Origin: DIGJ01 sp041739345
GTDB taxonomy: Bacteria > Bacillota > Clostridia > Lachnospirales > Lachnospiraceae
Length of the DNA: 64,000 nt
Direction of reading: 5' to 3'
Assembly (NCBI GenBank): GCA_041739345.1
Contig: JBGSNZ010000025.1
Coordinates: 1-64,000 of the forward strand
The notes under the pieces are model-generated. The model was not told where the DNA came from. It searched no databases and saw nothing but the letters and a program-made list of their open reading frames with translations. Shown here piece by piece: positions 1 through 7,906 of the stretch; position 1 is the stretch's first letter, and each line of letters begins with the position of its first letter. Position numbers and translations under genes: made by a program.

Positions 1-66
1 TTCTCCGCTAATGATTCTGTTTACTACAGCATTCTTCATCTCTTTTGGATATTTATTATAACTCAT
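1..66 (-). CDS. Transposase N-terminus, cut by window edge
   Basis: Only the first 22 codons are inside the window. The peptide begins MSYNKYPKEMKNAVVNR, which looks like the N-terminal helix-turn-helix start of IS3/IS911-type OrfA transposases. The ATG at 66 is preceded by an AGGACAGG-type ribosome site. The family is inferred from this short stretch alone, so the IS type is uncertain. It marks the left end of the window as mobile-element territory. Confidence 0.5.
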   Translation of the reverse strand, partial: MSYNKYPKEMKNAVVNRIISGE

Positions 67-90
67 CTCTGTCACCTGTCCTTCTCTGAT

Positions 91-114
91 ACCTATCATA
101 TCAGTTTGATAGGT
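91..114. repeat. Short inverted repeat upstream of the transposase
   Basis: ACCTATCA (91-98) and TGATAGGT (107-114) form a perfect 8-bp inverted repeat around an 8-nt loop. It lies just upstream of the transposase start, so it could be part of an IS end, an operator or a terminator. No T-run follows on either strand. Confidence 0.4.
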
Positions 115-128
115 GGGTGACAACTACC

Positions 129-659
129 CTAACTCAGAGGGTCCACTATAAACTCTACTATCGAACCATTTTTGTTTTGCCTATTTGATTTATCAGTATC
201 CTTATCATTTTTACAATCTCCTAAAATACATTTGATTATCTTACCATTCTTCATAATTAAATCAACTTTCTTTCCTATTTTGGTTGTGTAATATGAACCG
301 ATAGCTATGCAAAATCTATCTTTAACTACTCGTATTCCGTAGTCACCAGTTTCTGATTTTTGTTGAAATTTGTATTGTTTACTTGACTTATCTTTAATAC
401 ATTTGTATGACATATAACTTTTAAATGAATTATTTAAAGGTGTCTCCATATCATTGTAATTCTGTTCAAATTCTTTTGTGCTATCTATAGATAATGGCTT
501 TGCTATATCATCTACATTTATTGAATCATTACTCTTAATATTCTTTGCTTCCCTATATATATCAACTTCCTTTGCTTGTTCTGTTGCAGGCGTTAATGCG
601 AAAAACAAGCTTGCTGTTGTGGCTATAATTATAAAACAACCTAGCTTTTTAATTTCCAT
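129..659 (-). CDS. Putative secreted protein, unknown function
   Basis: A 176-residue protein. It begins with a lysine pair and a hydrophobic stretch (about residues 7-25) ending near TPATEQAKE, a plausible Sec signal peptide. The rest is hydrophilic and rich in Asn, Lys and Asp, with cysteines in the C-terminal half. The ATG at 659 is chosen over the TTG one codon earlier because of its GAAAGGG site. I do not recognise a family. It sits between an IS fragment and a small zinc-ribbon gene, so it may be accessory cargo. Confidence 0.6.
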   Translation of the reverse strand: MEIKKLGCFIIIATTASLFFALTPATEQAKEVDIYREAKNIKSNDSINVDDIAKPLSIDSTKEFEQNYNDMETPLNNSFKSYMSYKCIKDKSSKQYKFQQKSETGDYGIRVVKDRFCIAIGSYYTTKIGKKVDLIMKNGKIIKCILGDCKNDKDTDKSNRQNKNGSIVEFIVDPLS

Positions 660-749
660 CAATAATATCCCTTTCTTCTTAGAAATAAAATTTGAAGTAT
701 ATTAAATCAACTTTTTCTAATTTCGCTTAATTTTTGTTATACATCTAAT

Positions 750-917
750 TTAATAATAAATAATTACTTTTTTATTGCTTTTTACGTATTCTTCACTACC
801 GCATTCCGGGCAAGTCCCGACTGTTCCATAGGCTCTTTTATATGTATGAATCACTTCTCCAGCATGAAAAATCACACCACAATCTACACATTGGTATACT
901 ACTAGCATTTTTACCAT
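750..917 (-). CDS. Small zinc-ribbon protein
   Basis: A 55-residue protein with two CxxC knuckles, YQCVDC near the N-terminus and GTCPEC in the middle, the pattern of a rubredoxin-like zinc ribbon. The start at 917 is preceded by GAGGTG; the longer reading frame would place this ribosome site inside the gene. Such proteins are common near phage and plasmid genes and usually have no known role. Function is not assigned; zinc binding is inferred from the cysteine spacing. Confidence 0.6.
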   Translation of the reverse strand: MVKMLVVYQCVDCGVIFHAGEVIHTYKRAYGTVGTCPECGSEEYVKSNKKVIIYY

Positions 918-1148
918 TTCTTTTTCACCTCGATTCCTAAACTCCATTCTCAATGACTATTAAATGTATTACCTAAAATCATATGCATATATTTTCATTT
1001 TTTATTGTTATATATATTGCATTCTTAGTGCTATTTATAAACAATCTTCAATATTGCTAAAAGAAAACTCACTTGCAATTAGTAGTTCTTATTGTTTCAT
1101 ATTTTACGTTCTTATATTTAAGATAGGGTGGTTTTCCCACCCATATTA

Positions 1149-2114
1149 TTAATTATAGATATCAATATATTCCTTCAATTCCAATCGCAACATCCGTACT
1201 GTCATCCTAGAACCAAACTCTTCTATATACTTTTGAGTTTCTTCGTCGTGAACATATAACTTTCCGTTTAATTCTGAAAATAATGCTTCCTTAAGACTAA
1301 TTCCTTTTAAAGAGTACTGCTCTTTTACATAATTAATTAATCCATTTTTATATAAATTTGAAATAGAGATAAACTTATTTCCTATTTGTGCTTTAATCCG
1401 TATTAATCTTTGATTTATAAATGATGCTTTTACAGGCTCTAAATCGGAACCTCCACCACATGACTTAATAATATATCCATTACTATTATATATATAAGCC
1501 TTATAATTTCTATTGTTAGGTTCATTCTCTGTTATATAATTTTCTACTTTCTCAGCCTTTTTCATGTATTCAATAAACAAATCATCTACTTTAGCTATTC
1601 TACCTGTTGCTAATTTTACAGTTTTTCTTTCTTCATCTAAGTCTTTCATTTTCAAATTAATTATTTCAATGTACCCTTCACCTTTTAATCCATAAAACGG
1701 TGCTAGTAAAATAAATTTGTTAATATCATCTAATAAACTACCTATATATCCTATTATATCTTTTTTTGTAAAAAATTTGTCACTGAATACTTCAACTGGT
1801 ATAATATTATCAATGACAAAGTTAATTGTTCTTTCGTCAAAGGGGTTGAGAATATTCTTTATAATATTCTTTTGATAACACCATTGGTAATAAACACTTA
1901 AAAATTTTGCTGTTGATTTCAATCTTCTTCTCGACTTACTATTATAACTTTTTAATAAGTCAATGGCTTCATCTTCATTAAATTCACACAAATCTTTACC
2001 AAAAGTTCTTTCTTCCAATTCTGTCGATTTAAATATTTTTTTTAATAATTCTACTGTAGGTTCTTCATATCCACACTCATTTAAAAACCACTGTTTTCTT
2101 TCTTCATTATACAT
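1149..2114 (-). CDS. Tyrosine-recombinase-fold regulator, MrpR/YopR-like
   Basis: A 321-residue protein laid out like a tyrosine recombinase: an N-terminal helical SAM-like part (about 1-110), then a core-like region with the helix YGLKGEGYIEIINLKMKDLD near residues 141-160. That matches the 'TGLRxsEllxLkxxDid' element of integrases. The usual R...HxxR...Y set is not evident, so I infer a DNA-binding regulator rather than an active recombinase. The SPbeta lysogeny repressor MrpR (YopR) is of this kind and of nearly the same length. Its ATG at 2114 follows GAGGTG and overlaps the upstream gene by 8 nt, so the two form one operon. The gene lies divergent from a YonO-like polymerase, which supports the SPbeta comparison. 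An inactive integrase is the alternative. Confidence 0.6.
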   Translation of the reverse strand: MYNEERKQWFLNECGYEEPTVELLKKIFKSTELEERTFGKDLCEFNEDEAIDLLKSYNSKSRRRLKSTAKFLSVYYQWCYQKNIIKNILNPFDERTINFVIDNIIPVEVFSDKFFTKKDIIGYIGSLLDDINKFILLAPFYGLKGEGYIEIINLKMKDLDEERKTVKLATGRIAKVDDLFIEYMKKAEKVENYITENEPNNRNYKAYIYNSNGYIIKSCGGGSDLEPVKASFINQRLIRIKAQIGNKFISISNLYKNGLINYVKEQYSLKGISLKEALFSELNGKLYVHDEETQKYIEEFGSRMTVRMLRLELKEYIDIYN

Positions 2115-3351
2115 TACCAATCACCTCGCTCATAATATTGTAATGTTTCTGTATTGGCTTATTTACAATCTTTATTTGTCTCAATAAATTATCCATATTG
2201 ATTTTATTTAAAACGGTTACAAAATCAACGTTATTATTAATACAATAATTATTTAAATATAAATATATAAACCATTCTTCCAGGGTGAATTTTTTACCAA
2301 TATAATTATTATTTTCTATTAGATCATTCATATTAGTTTCAATCGTTTTATATAGCAAAACCGCCTTTTTTCTTGCGTCAGAATTTTTTAACCGTTGCGG
2401 TTTAAATATTTGATTAATTATTTTATTTAGTTGGAAATGGATCTCCGATAAATTACTATTCTTTAAATACATGCTCTGCTTTAATTTATCTATTATAAAG
2501 TTACCTGCATCATCCTGATCATATTGTGTTTTTTGTTCATCACTAAGATGATTCTTTATGTCTTCTTGTAATATAAATCGTTTTGCTTTATCTACATCAA
2601 ATGTAATTAAATTAATAATAAAATTCTTTTCCCAATTTGGATTTAGTTTGGTTACATCAATAGCAGATTTTAATCTATGATACCCATCAATGCAATCGAC
2701 AACAGACTCTTTTGATACTACAAGAGCACCTCGAATTATTTTCGGAGGTGCATATAAATCAGGGTTAATATTAAAGGATAATGCATCTGGGATATAATCA
2801 TCATTAAGCATATTTTCACAAATTTCATTATATGCCTGTGAAATTATTGTAACTTTCTTTATTGTTCCTTCTTTCGTTTCAATCTCAGTAAGATTTCTTT
2901 GAGTTTCAGGATTATAATGAATTTTATTTATGGATACCAATCGAGCTAATTCTTTATTATTAATGATAACTACAAATTGATCATCTGCAACTTGAATCCA
3001 TTGTTTAAATACAATATCTTCATCAATTACTTCTCTATTTATTTTTCTATTATATTTTAACTTCTCATTATCTGTAAAATATTTATCTACTTCAAGTTTA
3101 CTAGTGTCAAAACCATTTGGTAAATTTTTATTTAATTCATATAAAACAGTTGAGACTTTAAACATGGTATCATCAGACATTGACTCTACTGGTATTCTTC
3201 CATTTAATATGTCAACAACTTCACCGCCAGCCATATTATACATATGTGCCATAGTGATTTTAATTTGTTTTTCGAAGGTATTTGGTTTTCTATTTGCATC
3301 TGTAATGGCTTCTCTCAGTACTTCTCTTAATATATTTTCATTAACTTTCAC
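2107..3351 (-). CDS. DGQHR/ParB-like DNA-binding protein
   Basis: A 414-residue protein starting with GTG after AGGAGGTAAATT. The centre carries CIDGYHRLKSAID (D222, H225, R226), the DGxHR signature of ParB/Srx-fold and DndB-like proteins. The first 80 residues are helical and may hold a helix-turn-helix. The C-terminal third is helical and Asn/Lys-rich. Whether the ParB-fold part binds or cleaves nucleotide cannot be judged. Overlap with the MrpR-like gene means co-translation. In SPbeta the gene yopQ lies beside yopR, and this may be its positional counterpart (inference). Both genes share one divergent control region with the polymerase gene. Confidence 0.6.
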   Translation of the reverse strand: MKVNENILREVLREAITDANRKPNTFEKQIKITMAHMYNMAGGEVVDILNGRIPVESMSDDTMFKVSTVLYELNKNLPNGFDTSKLEVDKYFTDNEKLKYNRKINREVIDEDIVFKQWIQVADDQFVVIINNKELARLVSINKIHYNPETQRNLTEIETKEGTIKKVTIISQAYNEICENMLNDDYIPDALSFNINPDLYAPPKIIRGALVVSKESVVDCIDGYHRLKSAIDVTKLNPNWEKNFIINLITFDVDKAKRFILQEDIKNHLSDEQKTQYDQDDAGNFIIDKLKQSMYLKNSNLSEIHFQLNKIINQIFKPQRLKNSDARKKAVLLYKTIETNMNDLIENNNYIGKKFTLEEWFIYLYLNNYCINNNVDFVTVLNKINMDNLLRQIKIVNKPIQKHYNIMSEVIGNV

Positions 3352-3669
3352 AATTTACCTCCTATGATGATATATATATAACTACACAATATCATTATTA
3401 AGATATAATGTCAAACAAAACATTTAAAGTTTCATATATATCATTGTTGATTATGATAAAATGAGTATTAATGAAATATATGTAACTATACATTGACATC
3501 TATATTTTCATATGCTACGATATGAAATGCTATTACGCATACAAGAAAGTTTTATTCGAATTTCTAGTGCGTGTTATATATAACAATAGTTTGTCGTAAT
3601 TATGCTAAACTATAGCAAACTATAAATAAATTAAATTATAAACTTAATAAAAATGGGAGGTAATGACTT
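3352..3669. promoter_or_regulatory. Divergent control region with three copies of a motif
   Basis: This 318-bp gap separates the repressor operon (minus) from the polymerase operon (plus). On the plus strand TTGACA (3493-3498), a 17-nt spacer and TACGAT (3516-3521) make a plausible sigma-A promoter for the polymerase. Three copies of an A/T-rich motif resembling ATATATGTAACTATA lie here: 3372-3386, 3476-3490 (ending two bases before the -35 box) and 3575-3589 (weaker). Two further good copies lie at 7383 and 7625 upstream of the tail operon. The placement suggests an operator bound by one of the divergent regulators. The region ends in the strong ribosome site GGGAGG at 3655-3660. Confidence 0.55.
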
Positions 3670-6417
3670 ATCGCTAAACAACAAACTTTACAGAAATTTA
3701 TTTTTAAAATACACTCCACTCGTTTAAGTAAGTCACGATGGAATTTAGTCTTAGATATCCCTACGGCTATGAAAAATAACGAAATTGTTCCATTAGCCGA
3801 TAGTACTATTCTTCGATTCATTGATGAATTAAATGAACTAGAAGACGTAGAAGAAAGGGCAAAAGAAATTAGGCAACAAATAGCCCAATTAAAAAAATCG
3901 AATAATTCTAGCAAAAAACAAATTAGTGCCTTATACGAACAGCTCAGTACCATTCAGTTTAAACCTGATTATTTATGCTTAGTTATAGACAAGAAATCAG
4001 ATTATTGGAAAGCTTACAAAGATGGTTTTAAGGTAAATGGAATAAAATACAGAAGACTTTTAGGTACAAACGGTGGAGTAAAAGGTAGTACTATAGTCTT
4101 TACAAGTGAACGATTATATCCCGAATTAAGAAAACGTATCGATAATGGCAGAAACAAAAACAAAGAAATGGTGCCTGCAAAATATGGAGCATATGAATCA
4201 TTGACTTGTTCCTCTTCTATTCCTGTGTCTGACCCAAAAGGTATATTAGTTGTAAAAGATTGTGAGGTGGATTTTTTAGAAGATATTATTAAACTGGATG
4301 ATGAAAAAGATGAAGAACCTACTATGGAATATATAGAACAAACACATATACATAAAAATTCAAATGATGGATTTGGATTAATGTTACCAAGCCGTGCTTG
4401 GATATGGGGACAAGAGTTAGGTTTAAATTATATACCCTCTGGAATTAACACTAGAGCATATGCTTATAGTAAAGGTATGTTGGTTACTTTTGATTTTATT
4501 AAATTCGGTAAATATGTAGCTCAAAAATATATGGTCAAAGACGCCTGGGGCAACATGGTTGACATTCGTACCGTAGACGTTATTATATCAACCTCTATGT
4601 TAAAATTGTGGGACAGTTATGATAGTTATGAAGACTATATTAAAAATTGTAAGGACAATAACTACAAATTTTGCATAGCAAAGGTTTCCCCTAACATCTT
4701 AGAAAATGAAAGAAATTTAAATTATCAATTTATACAAAGTTATAGATTATGTGATGATGATATACAACAATTAATCGTCCCAACAATTAACGAATTAAGG
4801 GAAGTATTAGGCGGCGACTATAGAAAAACAATTTTATTTTTAAAAGGCATGAACTTATGTGATGAAAATATTGATTGTATTGAATCTGATTATGCAAAAG
4901 CTTTGATGATTGATCAAAATATGATGAATGATTCCTATGTTAGAAATCATGTTCACTCTATGATAAAGAAGAAAATAAATGAAGCTAAGGTAGGGGTTAT
5001 TAAAGTTAAAGGTAATTTCCAGATAGCCTGTGGAGACCCTTATGCTTTATGTCAAAGTATATTTGGATTAGAAGTTACTGGCTTATTAAAAGCTGGAGAC
5101 TTTTATTCAAAATATTGGAGTGATAAACATGTAAAAAATGTAGCATGTTACCGTGCACCGATGACTTGTCATAACAACATTAGAATATTAAATATATCAT
5201 ATATGGCTGCTCAAGAATATTGGTACAAATACATAAAGACAATGTTAATATTTAACACATGGGACACCACTGCCGATGCAATGAATGGCGAGGACTATGA
5301 TGCTGATCAGAATCTAACCACAAATAATGACATACTAATAAAAAACACTAGAATCTTACCAACTATAATGTGTATACAAAGGAAAGCTCCTAAAAAAATA
5401 GTAACTGAAGATGATTTGGTTCAAGCTAATATAGATAGTTTTGGAGATGATATTGGTATGTATACTAACGGTATAACTTGCCAATTTGATGTTCAATCCC
5501 AATTTAATATAGATAGCGAGGAATATAAAACTCTAGATTATAGAATTATGTGTGGTCAATTATTTCAGCAAAATGCTATTGATAAATCCAAAGGAATTGT
5601 TTCAAAGCCTAGGCCAAAAAGTTGGTTTGATTCTAATGAAATTAAATTTGTTGATACTGATTCAGAAGAAACAAGGGAAAAGAAGGAATATTACAAACGT
5701 ATTGTTGTAGACAAGAAACCTTATTTTATGAAATACATATACCCTCAAACAATGAAACAATATAATGATTACATAGAAAGTTCTAATCAGAAAAGTTTGT
5801 GTGAGTTTAAACTTACTTTACAAGAAGTAATTGACAAACCAAATAAAACAATTCAGGAAAAGGAATTTATTTCTTATTACTACAAGCGATTTCCTGTTGG
5901 TAATCATGAATGTGTTGTTAATAAGATATGTAAGAAATTTGAAGAAGAATTTGATAATTATTTAAGTAGTTATACAAAAAATGTAGCCGGTTTCGATTAT
6001 ACAATTTTAAAATCAAATGAGACGTATTGTGTAAATTTATATAAATCAATCGAAAGGATTTACTTAGACTATACGGATAAAGTACAAAAATTCCAGCAAA
6101 TAGTAAAACGAGAACGAATCAAAGATGAAGATGCTAATGAGGAACGAAAATCTTTTGTAACTGTTTTTAGAGAAGAATGTACTAGAACATGTCCAAACGA
6201 AAGAAAACTAGCGAATATATTATTAGATTTATGCTATTCCACAAATAGATCAAAGCAGTTTGCTTGGGATATTTGTGGCAATGTATTCATTAATAATTTG
6301 TTAGAAAAGAACAATTATATGATCAACTATCCTGAAGAATATGAAGATGGAGACATTGAATACAACGGTAATAAGTTTAAAATGAAAAGTAAACAGCTTG
6401 GAGGCATCAATGGATAA
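3670..6417 (+). CDS. YonO-like single-chain RNA polymerase
   Basis: A protein of about 915 residues (882 from the first ATG at 3769). The key motif is NGEDYDADQN (codons for the three aspartates at 5293-5307), matching the NADFDGDQM metal-binding loop of RNA polymerase beta-prime and the DxDGD loop of SPbeta YonO and QDE-1-type enzymes. Upstream, CYRAPMTCHNNIR resembles the conserved RxPxxH strand of the second double-psi barrel. Downstream, DKSKGIVSKPRP is a lysine-rich element where the second barrel is expected. Length equals that of YonO (about 905). The frame is open from 3667, and no ATG, GTG or TTG lies at a useful distance from GGGAGG (3655-3660). The ATG at 3769 has no ribosome site, so I propose ATC at 3670. 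Known role of the family: transcription of late phage genes from specific promoters. Here the likely targets are the tail genes downstream. Confidence 0.85.
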   Translation: MAKQQTLQKFIFKIHSTRLSKSRWNLVLDIPTAMKNNEIVPLADSTILRFIDELNELEDVEERAKEIRQQIAQLKKSNNSSKKQISALYEQLSTIQFKPDYLCLVIDKKSDYWKAYKDGFKVNGIKYRRLLGTNGGVKGSTIVFTSERLYPELRKRIDNGRNKNKEMVPAKYGAYESLTCSSSIPVSDPKGILVVKDCEVDFLEDIIKLDDEKDEEPTMEYIEQTHIHKNSNDGFGLMLPSRAWIWGQELGLNYIPSGINTRAYAYSKGMLVTFDFIKFGKYVAQKYMVKDAWGNMVDIRTVDVIISTSMLKLWDSYDSYEDYIKNCKDNNYKFCIAKVSPNILENERNLNYQFIQSYRLCDDDIQQLIVPTINELREVLGGDYRKTILFLKGMNLCDENIDCIESDYAKALMIDQNMMNDSYVRNHVHSMIKKKINEAKVGVIKVKGNFQIACGDPYALCQSIFGLEVTGLLKAGDFYSKYWSDKHVKNVACYRAPMTCHNNIRILNISYMAAQEYWYKYIKTMLIFNTWDTTADAMNGEDYDADQNLTTNNDILIKNTRILPTIMCIQRKAPKKIVTEDDLVQANIDSFGDDIGMYTNGITCQFDVQSQFNIDSEEYKTLDYRIMCGQLFQQNAIDKSKGIVSKPRPKSWFDSNEIKFVDTDSEETREKKEYYKRIVVDKKPYFMKYIYPQTMKQYNDYIESSNQKSLCEFKLTLQEVIDKPNKTIQEKEFISYYYKRFPVGNHECVVNKICKKFEEEFDNYLSSYTKNVAGFDYTILKSNETYCVNLYKSIERIYLDYTDKVQKFQQIVKRERIKDEDANEERKSFVTVFREECTRTCPNERKLANILLDLCYSTNRSKQFAWDICGNVFINNLLEKNNYMINYPEEYEDGDIEYNGNKFKMKSKQLGGING

Positions 6418-7339
6418 TATAATACTAAAAGAAGATGAATATGCAGAAAAGATATTGAACAGTAAAAGATTAGATAAAAAGCCAACTCTAGATTTGAAAA
6501 TATTGGCGAAATACTATTGCTTTAAAAAAGAATTAACACCACATAGAATTTACCTGGAATTAATAGAAATTATGGAAGAAAAATATAATAATTTTTCTTT
6601 AGCAAAGTGGCAATCTATACTTCTAGATATATCAGCTCATGCTAAAAAGTATCCGTTAATTCATATTGACTATATTCCTATTACTAAGAATGAATTATTA
6701 ACCATTGATGGTATTGTCAGTAAACCAATGAAACGCTTAGCATTTACTCTCTTATGTCTAGCAAAATATAAAAATTTGGTTGCTTCAAATAATAATGATT
6801 GGGTGAATTACAAATTTAAGGATATTTTCAAAATGGCAAATGTTAACGCTACAAAAAAGGAACAAGGGTTTATGATATACGATATGAAAACCTTAGGATT
6901 AATTACAATGAGTAAAATTATTGATAATCTTAGTGTTAATGTTTGTTACATAGACAAAGATAATTCTGATGAAATATTACAGATTGAAGATTTTAGAAAT
7001 CTAGGATATAAGTATTTATTGTACTGTGGGGAAAAATTTACGAAATGCAAGGAATGTGGAGTTTTAATGAAACAAAATAAGCAGAACAATAGAATATACT
7101 GTCATGAGTGCAATAAATATGAAACGATTGATTCCATAACAATCAAGTGCATTGATTGTGGTAAAAAAGAAAAAATACCGAGTATGTCACGACAAAAAGA
7201 AAGATGCTTGATATGTTATGATATATATAGAAGAAACTATAAAACTCAAAATGATATTAAAAGATATCATAAAATCAAAAATAATGTTGTTTCGGACAAC
7301 TCATTAAAAAGTCAAAATTCTGTAAGCATTGATTTATAG
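6410..7339 (+). CDS. Zinc-ribbon partner of the polymerase, unknown family
   Basis: A 309-residue protein whose ATG at 6410 overlaps the polymerase stop codon and follows CTTGGAGG, so the two are translationally coupled. The N-terminal two thirds are helical, and the middle looks winged-helix-like around FKDIFKMANVNATKKEQGF. The C-terminal third has two CxxC...CxxC ribbons: CKEC/CHEC and CIDC/CLIC. The tail is basic. I do not recognise a named family. Coupling to a single-chain polymerase plus zinc ribbons suggests a promoter-recognition or processivity factor; this is inference. The last 50 bp of the gene contain the first copy of the repeat described at 7287. Confidence 0.65.
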   Translation: MDNIILKEDEYAEKILNSKRLDKKPTLDLKILAKYYCFKKELTPHRIYLELIEIMEEKYNNFSLAKWQSILLDISAHAKKYPLIHIDYIPITKNELLTIDGIVSKPMKRLAFTLLCLAKYKNLVASNNNDWVNYKFKDIFKMANVNATKKEQGFMIYDMKTLGLITMSKIIDNLSVNVCYIDKDNSDEILQIEDFRNLGYKYLLYCGEKFTKCKECGVLMKQNKQNNRIYCHECNKYETIDSITIKCIDCGKKEKIPSMSRQKERCLICYDIYRRNYKTQNDIKRYHKIKNNVVSDNSLKSQNSVSIDL

Positions 7340-7397
7340 GGGGATATAGATATGCGACAGTCTTTCTTATATGTATAGAATAATATATGCAACTATA
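7287..7397 (+). repeat. Promoter-bearing direct repeat, copy 1
   Basis: It starts inside the zinc-ribbon gene with TTGTTTCGGACAACTCATT (7287-7305), then AGTCAA (7310), then TTTCTTATATGTATA (7363-7377) and ATATATGCAACTATA (7383-7397). The same blocks recur in the same order 242-244 bp further on. The end blocks are nearly identical and the middle has diverged. Confidence 0.75.
7363..7397 (+). promoter_or_regulatory. Candidate late promoter or operator, copy 1
   Basis: TTTCTTATATGTATA followed 5 nt later by ATATATGCAACTATA. It has no good sigma-A -35/-10 pair. Conservation with copy 2 and position upstream of the tail genes make it a candidate promoter for the YonO-like polymerase. Its second half also matches the motif at the polymerase and repressor promoters, so a repressor site is the alternative. 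A transcript from here would run into the hairpin at 7457 without meeting a gene. Confidence 0.5.
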
Positions 7398-7456
7398 ACG
7401 ATTTCATTTCCCCTATCTCATTATTTTATAAAGTTCTCTCCCTCTCTTTTGCTTAT

Positions 7457-7501
7457 GGAGGATACAATTTCTATGGTTAATCAATAGGAACTGTATCCTC
7501 C
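7457..7501 (+). terminator. Strong hairpin between the two promoter-like repeats
   Basis: GGAGGATACAATTTCTAT and its near-perfect complement ATAGGAACTGTATCCTCC form an 18-bp stem (two G-U pairs) with a short loop, followed by TTATATATTGTTTT. It lies between the two repeats, about 60 nt after copy 1. It could terminate readthrough from the polymerase operon or define a short RNA. Confidence 0.6.
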
Positions 7502-7529
7502 TTATATATTGTTTTACATTTGTACAACA

Positions 7530-7638
7530 TTGTTTCGGACAACTCATTTCAGAGTCAATCATTCAGAAAGCCCTGATTAATAAGGGTTTAAAGACATCTT
7601 CCAATATTTCTTATATGTATATATAATATACAACTATA
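7530..7638 (+). repeat. Promoter-bearing direct repeat, copy 2
   Basis: The blocks of copy 1 recur: TTGTTTCGGACAACTCATT (7530-7548), AGTCAA (7553), TTTCTTATATGTATA (7607-7621) and AATATACAACTATA (7625-7638). Offset to copy 1 is 243, 243, 244 and about 242 bp, so it is one duplicated segment of about 110 bp. Confidence 0.75.
7607..7638 (+). promoter_or_regulatory. Candidate late promoter or operator, copy 2
   Basis: TTTCTTATATGTATA and AATATACAACTATA lie directly upstream of the first gene of the tail operon (GTG at 7660). The spacing between blocks is 2-3 nt shorter than in copy 1. This is the best candidate for the start site of late transcription. Confidence 0.5.
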
Positions 7639-7659
7639 TTCATATTCCAACGATATAGA

Positions 7660-7884
7660 GTGTGCATTTGTAATGCATGTAAATCTAAAATGAAAGAAGG
7701 CATTATTATATTAGAAATAAGACGTATTGAAGTAGATAAATTAAGAGAATGTGGATATGGCAAGTATGTAAAGAAAACATATAGCGACCATCCTACTTAT
7801 TTTGTTGTTGAAGAAAGACATGTTTTGAAATTTATAGAGGATTTCAGATTTTTGATTCGAATGAATCATACAAAATACAATTAG
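7660..7884 (+). CDS. Small hypothetical protein, first late gene
   Basis: A 74-residue frame starting with GTG. It opens with CICNAC (two CxxC-like cysteines) and is charged afterwards. No ribosome site is visible before GTG 7660. The start lies only about 20 nt after the promoter-like block, so the transcript may be nearly leaderless or start elsewhere. It ends 22 nt before the next gene. No family recognised. Confidence 0.4.
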   Translation: MCICNACKSKMKEGIIILEIRRIEVDKLRECGYGKYVKKTYSDHPTYFVVEERHVLKFIEDFRFLIRMNHTKYN

Positions 7885-7906
7885 AAAGCTGGTTGTAGGT
7901 GACGAG

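Noticed and set aside
964..1152. 62-codon plus-strand frame between the zinc-ribbon gene and the MrpR-like gene
   Set aside because: No ribosome site, low-complexity Tyr/Phe/Ile content typical of AT-rich non-coding DNA.
1149..2114. Active integrase and att sites of the element
   Set aside because: No clear catalytic R-H-R-Y set, and no matching direct repeats found by eye at about 1,000 and 29,560; better read as a repressor.
3636..3953. 105-codon minus-strand frame over the polymerase start
   Set aside because: Antisense shadow of the polymerase N-terminus; no ribosome site.
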